From NCBI GenBank assembly GCA_017415945.1, contig JAFQDR010000199.1, positions 1 through 5,236 of the forward strand: a stretch of DNA of 5,236 nucleotides, written 5' to 3'. The notes below the pieces were generated by a model that saw nothing but the letters and a program-made list of their open reading frames with translations, did not search any database and was not told where the DNA came from. This document shows, piece after piece, positions 1 through 4,502 of this stretch; the stretch's first letter is position 1, and every line of letters starts with the position of its first letter. The position numbers and the translations under genes were made by a program. Source of the stretch: Oscillospiraceae bacterium (GTDB taxonomy: Bacteria > Bacillota_A > Clostridia > Oscillospirales > Oscillospiraceae).

Positions 1-188
1 GTCAGATACTCCACACCCAGGGTGCGGCAGTAGTTGGCGATGCGGCGAAAAGTCTCCGCTCCAGCAGCATGACCGGCAGTACGAGGCAAGCCGCGGTTTT
101 TCGCCCACCGGCCATTACCATCCATAATAATGGCAATATGCCGGGGTGCAGGAAGCTGCTGCACTTTTTTCTTCTCAAATAATGCCAT
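1..188 (-). CDS. uppS: Isoprenyl transferase / undecaprenyl diphosphate synthase, N-terminal part (cut by window edge)
   Basis: This cis-prenyltransferase condenses isopentenyl diphosphate onto farnesyl diphosphate to build the C55 undecaprenyl carrier for peptidoglycan and other wall polymers. It is a cytosolic enzyme that works at the membrane face. The 62 visible residues begin [20 protein letters not shown] and contain the family signature [11 protein letters not shown] at about residues 20-30. D23 is the catalytic Mg/diphosphate-binding aspartate. The GHAAG segment at 39-43 matches the conserved HxxG motif (H40, G43). The start at 188 is supported by AAGGTG six bases upstream (195-200 on the plus strand) and by the usual short pre-motif N-terminus. 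It lies 57 bases after frr in the same direction, the order commonly found in Firmicutes (pyrH-frr-uppS), so cotranscription is likely. The C-terminal three quarters lie outside the window. The family call is secure from the motif alone. Confidence 0.95.
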   Translation of the reverse strand, partial: MALFEKKKVQQLPAPRHIAIIMDGNGRWAKNRGLPRTAGHAAGAETFRRIANYCRTLGVEYL

Positions 189-194
189 TTTTCA

Positions 195-200
195 CACCTT
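195..200 (-). promoter_or_regulatory. Ribosome binding site of uppS
   Basis: AAGGTG on the minus strand lies six bases before the uppS ATG. It is a moderate Shine-Dalgarno match, weaker than the AGGAGG in front of frr. Confidence 0.6.
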
Positions 201-211
201 AAACTACATGA

Positions 212-228
212 GGGGCGCAATGCGCCCC
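212..228 (-). other. GC-rich hairpin between frr and uppS
   Basis: A perfect 7-bp stem GGGGCGC/GCGCCCC closes on a 3-base loop. In the minus-strand transcript it falls between the frr stop and the uppS ribosome binding site. The bases after it (TCATGTAGTTTAAGG) contain no U tract, so it does not look like an intrinsic terminator. It may act in mRNA processing or stability, or simply separate the two cistrons; the function is not known. Confidence 0.55.
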
Positions 229-238
229 CCGTTGCAAA

Positions 239-254
239 GCGATCATCAGATCGC
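239..254 (-). other. Small hairpin over the frr stop codon
   Basis: GCGATC and GATCGC form a 6-bp perfect inverted repeat around a TGAT loop that contains the frr TGA stop. It lies ten bases before the GC-rich hairpin at 212-228, giving two consecutive stem-loops in the frr-uppS junction. There is no U tract, so termination is not supported. Confidence 0.4.
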
Positions 255-797
255 CATCAATTCCTTTTCCTTGGCAGCCAGGGCAGCATCGACCTTCTTG
301 ATGTTTTTATCCAGCAGATCCTGCAGATCCTTCTCTGCCTTCTTCTGATCGTCCTCGGTGATCTCACCGTTCTTCTTCAGCTTCTTGACATAGTCCATAC
401 CGTCACGACGGATGTTACGCATGGCCACTTTCGCTTCTTCAGAATACTTCTTGACCTGCTTTGCCAGATCCTTACGGCGTTCTTCGGTCAGCTGGGGGAA
501 CAGCAGACGGATGCACTTGCCGTCATTGGTGGGGTTAATGCCCAGATCGGAGGTCAGAATTGCCTTTTCAATGCCCTTCAGAATAGAGCTGTCCCAGGGC
601 TGAATGACCAGAGAACGGGGATCGGGAGAAGAAATGGAAGCAACCTGCTGGATGGGTGTGGGGCTGCCGTAGTATTCAACCTGAATATGGTCCAGAACAG
701 CGGGGTTTGCTCTGCCTGCGCGAACAGTTGCAAATTCGCTTGCCAGATGATCCAGAGATTTCTGCATTCTTTCCTTAAATTCCTTGTGGTTAGCCAT
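246..797 (-). CDS. frr: Ribosome recycling factor (RRF)
   Basis: RRF works with EF-G in the cytosol to split the post-termination ribosome and release mRNA and tRNA. The protein is 183 residues, close to the usual 185. Family marks are the N-terminal VRAGRANPAVLD (residues 25-36), the beta domain with VEYYGSPTPIQQVASI (40-55), the LGINPTNDGK loop (85-94), the IRLLFPQLTEERR stretch (96-108), and the basic helix with RNIRRDG (127-133). The arginines of that last motif are those known to matter for ribosome binding. The C-terminal part is a Lys/Glu-rich helix of the three-helix bundle. The start at 797 is fixed by AGGAGG at 806-811 with eight bases of spacing. The gene follows pyrH after only 33 bases and precedes uppS, so it is almost certainly part of one operon. 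It ends in TGA. Confidence 0.98.
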   Translation of the reverse strand: MANHKEFKERMQKSLDHLASEFATVRAGRANPAVLDHIQVEYYGSPTPIQQVASISSPDPRSLVIQPWDSSILKGIEKAILTSDLGINPTNDGKCIRLLFPQLTEERRKDLAKQVKKYSEEAKVAMRNIRRDGMDYVKKLKKNGEITEDDQKKAEKDLQDLLDKNIKKVDAALAAKEKELMAI

Positions 798-805
798 GTT
801 TATTT

Positions 806-811
806 CCTCCT
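806..811 (-). promoter_or_regulatory. Ribosome binding site of frr
   Basis: A perfect AGGAGG on the minus strand, eight bases before the frr ATG, settles the start codon. Confidence 0.85.
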
Positions 812-830
812 ACAAAATATGGTAATAAAA

Positions 831-1553
831 TTATTTCACAACAGATGTGCCGATCTTTTCACCCAGAACCACGCGAACGATGTTTTCGGGTTCCTTCAAA
901 GCAAATACTTCGATGGGAAGATCGTTTTCCATAGCAATGGAAGTTGCCGCAGTATCCATAACAGCAAGATGACGGGCAAGCATTTCATCGTATGTAATGG
1001 TGTCATATTTCACCGCAGTGGGATCCTTATTGGGATCCGCGGAATATACACCATCAATATTCTTCGCCAGCAGAATGGCTTCCGCTTCAATTTCCAGCGC
1101 ACGGAGAACCCCCGCGGTATCGGTGGTAAAATAGGGATTGCCGGAGCCTGCGCCGAAAATGACCACACGGCCCTTATTCAAATGACGCACCGCAGCTTCC
1201 TTGGTGAAGGTCTCCCCAAATGCAGGCATGGGGGTTGCGGTCATGACTCTCGCATCCACGCCGTTCTGCTCAAATACATCGCTGAGTGCCAGCGCATTCA
1301 TAACGGTCGCCATCATACCCATACGGTCGGCACGGGTACGATCCATCTTGCCTTCGCCGTTCTTGACCCCTCTCCAGAAGTTGCCGCCGCCCACGACGAT
1401 ACCAACCTGCACACCCATATCGGTGCACTGCTTAATGGCAAGGCATACTTCCTTCATAACCGCAAAGTCCAGACCGGTGCCCTTTCCGCCGGACAATGCC
1501 TCGCCGGATACCTTCAGCAGCACACGACGATATACAGGATTGCTCTGGGACAT
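831..1553 (-). CDS. pyrH: Uridylate (UMP) kinase
   Basis: The bacterial UMP kinase phosphorylates UMP to UDP with ATP, feeding UTP, CTP and UDP-sugar synthesis. It is a cytosolic homohexamer of the amino-acid-kinase fold, unrelated to eukaryotic UMP/CMP kinase, and the family is typically regulated by GTP and UTP. The 240 residues are normal length. Motifs seen: LLKVSGEAL (12-20, ATP phosphate-binding lysine K14), GGGNFWRG (55-62), the UMP-binding segment RADRMGMMATVMNALAL (74-90), FGAGSGNPYFTTDTA (133-147), and KNIDGVYSADP (164-174) near the nucleotide base. ATG at 1553 has AAAGGGG seven bases upstream. It is the first gene of the pyrH-frr-uppS unit. In many Firmicutes rpsB and tsf lie directly upstream, but here the upstream neighbour is the divergent sporulation gene spoIIGA, so the unit starts at its own promoter. 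It ends in TAA. Confidence 0.98.
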   Translation of the reverse strand: MSQSNPVYRRVLLKVSGEALSGGKGTGLDFAVMKEVCLAIKQCTDMGVQVGIVVGGGNFWRGVKNGEGKMDRTRADRMGMMATVMNALALSDVFEQNGVDARVMTATPMPAFGETFTKEAAVRHLNKGRVVIFGAGSGNPYFTTDTAGVLRALEIEAEAILLAKNIDGVYSADPNKDPTAVKYDTITYDEMLARHLAVMDTAATSIAMENDLPIEVFALKEPENIVRVVLGEKIGTSVVK

Positions 1554-1560
1554 ATGATTA

Positions 1561-1567
1561 CCCCTTT
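1561..1567 (-). promoter_or_regulatory. Ribosome binding site of pyrH
   Basis: AAAGGGG on the minus strand, seven bases before the pyrH ATG, supports the start at 1553. Confidence 0.65.
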
Positions 1568-1598
1568 CAGATTATACATGATCATAGTGCAGAGTCCG

Positions 1599-1617
1599 CC
1601 TTTGTAACCATCAAAGG
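1599..1617 (-). other. Hairpin in the pyrH 5' leader
   Basis: CCTTTG and CAAAGG form a 6-bp perfect stem with a 7-base loop, about midway through the roughly 90-base leader predicted for pyrH. No U tract follows and no alternative pairing partner was evident, so attenuation is not supported. It may be incidental. Confidence 0.25.
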
Positions 1618-1652
1618 AGCTTTCTGTCATCAAGGCGAAACTATACAGACTT

Positions 1653-1681
1653 ATTCTACCACAAAATTACACTATTGCAAA
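1653..1681 (-). promoter_or_regulatory. Sigma-A-type promoter of the pyrH-frr-uppS operon
   Basis: On the minus strand, TTTGCA (1676-1681) is separated by exactly 17 bases from TAGAAT (1653-1658), which is preceded by TGG, an extended -10 element. Transcription would start near 1646, giving a leader of about 90 bases before the pyrH ATG. The -35 element abuts the Spo0A-box-like heptamer at 1682-1688, which belongs to the divergent spoIIGA promoter. Binding there could affect both directions; that is inference. Confidence 0.65.
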
Positions 1682-1713
1682 TGACAAATTTCTTACAACC
1701 CACGGTTTATAAT
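1681..1713 (+). promoter_or_regulatory. Candidate spoIIGA promoter with long spacer
   Basis: A perfect TATAAT lies at 1708-1713. The best -35 match is ATGACA at 1681-1686, giving a 21-base spacer instead of 17. The B. subtilis spoIIG promoter is known for a similarly over-long spacer (22 bp) that makes it depend on Spo0A, so the arrangement fits the gene. Transcription would begin near 1720, at or within one or two bases of the ATG at 1721. Confidence 0.5.
1682..1688 (+). promoter_or_regulatory. Spo0A-box-like heptamer between divergent promoters
   Basis: TGACAAA differs at one defined position from the Spo0A box TGNCGAA. It overlaps the -35-like ATGACA of the proposed spoIIGA promoter and directly touches the pyrH -35 element. 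A second near-match, AGGCGAA at 1633-1639, also has one mismatch and lies about one site-1 distance further upstream. In Bacillus subtilis spoIIG is a classic Spo0A-activated promoter with sites in comparable places. One-mismatch heptamers arise often by chance, so confidence is limited. Confidence 0.4.
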
Positions 1714-1720
1714 GTTTTCC

Positions 1721-2530
1721 ATGAACATCATTTACCTCGACACTCTTTTTTTAATCAATTTTATATGTGACTACATACTGTTGCTGTGCACTGCACGGGT
1801 TGGAGGGGCGGTAATCCACAGAGCTTCCATTCTCCTCGCCTCTGCTTTGGGAGGGATCTACGCCTGTCTGTGTACGCTGCCCGAATTCTTTTGGATAAGT
1901 CATCCCATATTGGAAATAGGCATCAGCTGTATCCTTTGCATTCTGTCCTTCCGCAGAGAGCAGCATTTTTTCCGCTGTACTCTTATTTTTTTGTGCATCT
2001 CCGCAATGACAGGTGGGTTCCTGTCCGCCGTCTCCATAGAATATCGGAACGTCCGATATCTTCCGCTGCCATTCAAAAGCATATTTCTTATATTCAGTCT
2101 GCTCTACTGCATTCTCAGCTTCTATTTCCGAAACACCCCTCAATTCAAAAAAAGAGAATATCACACCGTTTCCGTGTCGCTGAACGGTAAAACCGTATCC
2201 TTTCAAGCACTGCACGACAGCGGGAATGAGCTGTACGACTCCATTACAAACCGCCCTGTCCTTATTTGCAGCAACGACAGCCTTCTTCCTCTGTTCCCCG
2301 ACCTCCGTATAAAGAATAACGACCCCTATGAGCTGTTTAATGAACTGAGCAGCATAGAGTACTGCAAAGGACGTATGCGGCTGATCCCCTGCCGCACCAT
2401 TACAGGCAACGGAATGCTGCTGGGCTTTTCCCCTGACTCCGTCATCATCAACAACAAATCGGAACCACACATCGTCGCCTTTTCCCAAACTGCATTCAGC
2501 GCCCAAACCCCATATCAAGCAATTTATTAG
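1721..2530 (+). CDS. spoIIGA: Sporulation sigma-E processing peptidase SpoIIGA
   Basis: SpoIIGA is a membrane aspartic protease of the sporulation septum that removes the pro-sequence of sigma-E in the mother cell after a signal from the forespore. The first half shows about five hydrophobic segments (numbered from the ATG at 1721, roughly residues 2-22, 30-53, 56-77, 82-105, 117-137). The second half is a soluble domain with the protease motif [11 protein letters not shown], whose DSGN contains the catalytic aspartate (D166 from this start). A further conserved-looking strand is [19 protein letters not shown]. Length is 269 residues, somewhat shorter than the roughly 309 of B. subtilis. An in-frame ATG at 1712 would add three residues. 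I prefer 1721 because [14 protein letters not shown] aligns with the family N-terminus and because the TATAAT overlaps 1712. No Shine-Dalgarno is visible. It ends in TAG, which overlaps the ribosome binding site of sigE, its substrate gene. Confidence 0.93.
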   Translation: MNIIYLDTLFLINFICDYILLLCTARVGGAVIHRASILLASALGGIYACLCTLPEFFWISHPILEIGISCILCILSFRREQHFFRCTLIFLCISAMTGGFLSAVSIEYRNVRYLPLPFKSIFLIFSLLYCILSFYFRNTPQFKKREYHTVSVSLNGKTVSFQALHDSGNELYDSITNRPVLICSNDSLLPLFPDLRIKNNDPYELFNELSSIEYCKGRMRLIPCRTITGNGMLLGFSPDSVIINNKSEPHIVAFSQTAFSAQTPYQAIY

Positions 2531-2534
2531 GAGG
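2529..2534 (+). promoter_or_regulatory. Ribosome binding site of sigE, overlapping the spoIIGA stop
   Basis: AGGAGG begins inside the spoIIGA TAG stop and lies four bases before the sigE ATG. The overlap implies translational coupling, so protease and pro-sigma are made together. Confidence 0.75.
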
Positions 2535-2538
2535 AAAT

Positions 2539-3249
2539 ATGATAAATCAAACGATCCCACTGAAATGGAAGCTCTTATCCGCCATTCTGGGCACCCCATA
2601 CATATTTTACATTGGCGGCAGCGACACCCTTCCCCCTCCGCTGAATAAGCAGGAGGAGGAAATTGCCATCACCCAAATGACAAGCGGCAGCCTGTATTAC
2701 AAACAGCTGCTCATTGAGCATAATCTCCGCTTAGTGGTTTATATCGCTAAACGCTTCGAGAACACAGGCATCGGCTTAGAGGATCTGATTTCTCTGGGAA
2801 CCATCGGACTCATTAAGGCTATCAACACCTTTAACCCCACCAAGAACATCAAATTGGCTACATACGCATCCCGATGCATCGAAAATGAGATTCTCATGTA
2901 TCTGCGGAAATACAGCAACGTAAAGACAGAGGTCAGCTTGGATGAGCCGCTGAACACCGACTGGGACGGAAATGAGCTGCTGCTGTCGGATATACTGGGC
3001 ACCTAGGATGACGCAGTCAGCAGACCCTTAGAGGATGACGCGGATAAAAAAATGCTCCGTGAATCCATAGCCGCGCTGAACCCTCGCGAACGCAGAATCA
3101 TTGAACTGCGCTTCGGGCTTCAGGGCAGTCGGGAATATACGCAAAAAGAGGTTGCCGAGATCATGGGAATCAGCCAGAGCTACATCAGCCGTTTGGAAAA
3201 ACGCACGATCAGCAGACTCCAAAAAGAAATGACACGAAGAATGGAATAA
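2539..3249 (+). CDS. sigE: RNA polymerase sporulation sigma factor SigE, interrupted by an in-frame TAG
   Basis: Sigma-E directs early mother-cell transcription during sporulation and is made as an inactive, membrane-associated precursor cut by SpoIIGA. Read through the TAG at 3004-3006, the gene has 236 codons plus TAA, matching the usual 239. Residues 1-23 are a hydrophobic, basic pro-sequence; the YIGG at 24-27 aligns with the known cleavage region, predicting a cut between F23 and Y24. Next come [11 protein letters not shown] (31-41) and the core-binding sigma-2 region: [39 protein letters not shown] and [19 protein letters not shown]. The linker is [20 protein letters not shown] then DILGT (to 155). 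Codon 156 is TAG. After it come DD and the sigma-4 region: [18 protein letters not shown], then the helix-turn-helix around [19 protein letters not shown]. Homologues have an acidic residue at the TAG position (B. subtilis LGTDDD), so one change from GAG would produce it. A conventional reading gives a 155-residue product with sigma-2 only. sigG, the usual next gene, is absent. Confidence 0.93.
3004..3006 (+). other. In-frame amber codon in sigE (codon 156)
   Basis: The TAG sits in the same frame as the sigE start (2539) and as the downstream sigma-4 reading frame, which then runs without interruption to TAA at 3247-3249. It falls in the region 3.2-like linker, between intact domains. The local context is ACC TAG GAT, which lacks the CTA or CAR-YYA sequence typical of known leaky stops. 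No indel is involved. Confidence 0.9.
3052..3249 (+). CDS. Possible separately translated sigma-4 fragment of SigE
   Basis: Within the distal part of sigE, the first ATG after the amber codon is codon 172 (DKK-MLRES). Starting there would yield 65 residues comprising essentially all of sigma-4, including the -35-recognising helix-turn-helix ([20 protein letters not shown]). Against independent initiation, the only purine-rich candidate is GAGG at 3031-3034, 17 bases from the ATG, which is too far for good initiation. A 45-base gap separates it from the amber codon, so reinitiation is possible but not strongly indicated. More likely this is simply the 3' part of the interrupted sigE. Confidence 0.25.
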   Translation: MLRESIAALNPRERRIIELRFGLQGSREYTQKEVAEIMGISQSYISRLEKRTISRLQKEMTRRME

Positions 3250-3263
3250 AAAAATAACAAAAA

Positions 3264-3292
3264 TTGACGTTGCACTGCAAATATGATATGAT
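3264..3292 (+). promoter_or_regulatory. Sigma-A-type promoter of the alpha-hydroxy-acid dehydrogenase gene
   Basis: TTGACG (3264-3269) is followed after exactly 17 bases by TATGAT (3287-3292), which has a TGA directly before it (extended -10). An overlapping TATGAT at 3282 has a poor 12-base spacing. Transcription would start near 3299, leaving a leader of about 48 bases. The -35 element lies only 15 bases after the sigE stop and no terminator separates them, so sporulation transcripts could also run into this gene. Confidence 0.8.
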
Positions 3293-3333
3293 ACAACCAG
3301 TTGGAAAACACCTCAGAAAAGAAAAAAAACAAT

Positions 3334-3340
3334 AAGGGAG
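3334..3340 (+). promoter_or_regulatory. Ribosome binding site of the gene at 3347
   Basis: AAGGGAG with six bases of spacing supports ATG at 3347 as the start. Confidence 0.75.
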
Positions 3341-3346
3341 ATCAAT

Positions 3347-4369
3347 ATGGATTATCAGGAAATTTGCAAGAATGCCAGAGAAATCTTCGGCAATCACTGT
3401 CTGGTATGCCCCACCTGCAACGGTAAAGCATGCGCCAACAGAATCCCCGGCCCCGGCTGCAAGCCCCCCGGACTGACCGCTGTCCGCAACTACGAAAAGT
3501 GGCAGGACATCTTCGTCAACATGGATACCATCTGCAGCAACAAGACCCCCGACACCTCCTTCGAGCTGTTCGGCAAGCAGTTCAAGTACCCCTTCTTTGC
3601 TGCTCCCATCGGCTCCATGAAGATGCACTACGGCGGCGACCATACCGACATCACCTACAATGCACAGCTGATCCCCGGCTGCATTGAAGCGGGCATCGCA
3701 GCATTCACCGGCGACGGCGTTGACCCCGAGGTTATGCTGTCCTCCGCTCGCGTCATGAACCAGTTCGGTGGTATCGGCGTTCCCGTCATTAAGCCCTGGA
3801 ACATTGAGGCTGTAAAGGAAAAGCTGGATGTTCTGAACGCAACCGATATTTTTGCGGCAGCTATGGACATTGACGGTGCAGGTCTTCCCTTCCTGAAGGC
3901 TATGAACCCCAATGCAGGCAGCAAGTCTGTTGCAGAGCTGCGTGAGATCATTGAATACGCAAAGATGCCTTTCATTCTGAAGGGTATCATGACCGTAAAG
4001 GGTGCAGTCAAAGCCGTTGAAGCAGGCGCAAAGGGCATCGTTGTCTCTAACCACGGCGGCCGTGTTCTGGGCAACTGCCCCTCCACCGCAGAGGTTCTGG
4101 CTGACATCGTGGATGCTGTGGGCAAGGACACCGTCATCATGGTTGACGGCGGCATCCGCACCGGCTCCGACATCTTCAAGGCTCTGGCCATCGGCGCTGA
4201 CTGCGTTCTGATCGGTCGTCCCTATGTCCCCATGGTATACGGTGGCGGCAAGGAAGGCATCAAGGTTTACACCGATAAGCTGGGTGCTGAACTGGTTGAC
4301 ACCATGACCATGTGCGGCGCACATTCTCTGGACGAAATCAGCAGAGATATGATCTACTTCGCAAAGTAA
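3347..4369 (+). CDS. FMN-dependent alpha-hydroxy-acid dehydrogenase family protein with Cys-rich N-terminus
   Basis: The protein (340 residues) belongs to the TIM-barrel flavoenzyme family of lactate, glycolate and mandelate oxidases/dehydrogenases. Seen directly: ILKGIM with the FMN-contacting lysine K212; VSNHGGR (233-239) with catalytic base H236 and substrate-binding R239; and DGGIRTGSDIFKALAIGAD then CVLIGRP (267-292), the FMN phosphate site. The N-terminus is unusual. Where glycolate oxidase has the YYxxGA segment with its carboxylate-binding tyrosine, this protein has cysteines at 7, 18, 21, 24, 29 and 38 (CLVCPTCNGKAC then GPGC), a pattern that could hold an iron-sulfur cluster. The second substrate tyrosine (in QLY of glycolate oxidase) also seems replaced, by VIKPWN at 147-152. 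The substrate is therefore not predictable and I do not assign lldD. No signal peptide or membrane segment is seen. Codons are strongly biased (AAG, CTG, GGC, CCC), unlike spoIIGA and sigE, suggesting high expression. It is monocistronic, with its own promoter and terminator, and ends in TAA. Confidence 0.9.
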   Translation: MDYQEICKNAREIFGNHCLVCPTCNGKACANRIPGPGCKPPGLTAVRNYEKWQDIFVNMDTICSNKTPDTSFELFGKQFKYPFFAAPIGSMKMHYGGDHTDITYNAQLIPGCIEAGIAAFTGDGVDPEVMLSSARVMNQFGGIGVPVIKPWNIEAVKEKLDVLNATDIFAAAMDIDGAGLPFLKAMNPNAGSKSVAELREIIEYAKMPFILKGIMTVKGAVKAVEAGAKGIVVSNHGGRVLGNCPSTAEVLADIVDAVGKDTVIMVDGGIRTGSDIFKALAIGADCVLIGRPYVPMVYGGGKEGIKVYTDKLGAELVDTMTMCGAHSLDEISRDMIYFAK

Positions 4370-4386
4370 GCATAGCAGCATGTAGT

Positions 4387-4421
4387 AAAGCAGACGAAAA
4401 ATTTCGTCTGCTTTATTTTTT
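4387..4421 (+). terminator. Rho-independent terminator after the flavoenzyme gene
   Basis: AAAGCAGACGA pairs perfectly with TCGTCTGCTTT (11 bp) around an AAAATT loop, followed by ATTTTTT. It lies 17 bases after the TAA at 4369 and isolates the gene from the ABC-F gene. Confidence 0.93.
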
Positions 4422-4436
4422 CCAAAAATAGACTAT

Positions 4437-4453
4437 CATATTTGGAAAATATG
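4437..4453 (+). repeat. Perfect dyad in the ABC-F promoter region
   Basis: CATATTT and AAATATG form a 7-bp inverted repeat with a GGA centre, lying just upstream of the proposed -10 element. It is nested inside a second inverted repeat, TATCATA (4434-4440) with TATGATA (4457-4463). It could be an operator, but the AT-rich composition makes chance symmetry quite possible. Confidence 0.35.
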
Positions 4454-4462
4454 TGTTATGAT
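4454..4462 (+). promoter_or_regulatory. Candidate extended -10 promoter of the ABC-F gene
   Basis: TGT directly followed by TATGAT (4457-4462) fits an extended -10 element. At the 17-base position upstream there is only TATCAT (4434-4439), a poor -35. Transcription would start near 4469, giving a leader of about 34 bases, too short for the attenuators found before some antibiotic-resistance ABC-F genes. Confidence 0.5.
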
Positions 4463-4491
4463 AATTCTGTCTGTAAAGAAATTTTTAATCT

Positions 4492-4496
4492 GGAGG
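4492..4496 (+). promoter_or_regulatory. Ribosome binding site of the ABC-F gene
   Basis: GGAGG, six bases before ATG at 4503, fixes the start. Confidence 0.8.
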
Positions 4497-4502
4497 CTAC
4501 CA

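Noticed and set aside
1021..1040. Paired GGATCC sequences within pyrH
   Set aside because: They lie inside conserved coding sequence for the DPNKDP region, so the repeat follows from the protein sequence and is not a regulatory element.
1571..1576. TATAAT on the minus strand just before pyrH, considered as a second promoter
   Set aside because: No -35 match lies 16-18 bases upstream (GCGGAC there), and transcription would start at the pyrH ribosome binding site.
687..1607. 306-codon plus-strand open frame opposite pyrH and frr
   Set aside because: It is antisense to two unmistakable conserved genes, has no convincing ribosome binding site, and its translation resembles no family I know. It is a shadow of biased codon use.
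1712..1714. ATG at 1712 as the spoIIGA start
   Set aside because: It overlaps the TATAAT element, has no ribosome binding site, and would add three residues absent from the family N-terminus; 1721 fits better.
1751..2599. 282-codon minus-strand open frame opposite spoIIGA
   Set aside because: The plus strand holds a clear SpoIIGA with membrane segments and a DSGN motif. The antisense translation has no recognisable domain and no ribosome binding site.
3008..3031. Mini-ORF starting at the ATG just after the sigE amber codon
   Set aside because: It is in another frame, only seven codons long before a TAG, and encodes nothing recognisable. It does not provide a frameshift bypass.
3209..4381. 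390-codon minus-strand open frame opposite the flavoenzyme gene
   Set aside because: It is longer than the real gene, but the plus-strand frame carries the NHGGR and DGGIR motifs, a promoter, a ribosome binding site and a terminator. The antisense frame arises from strongly biased codons.
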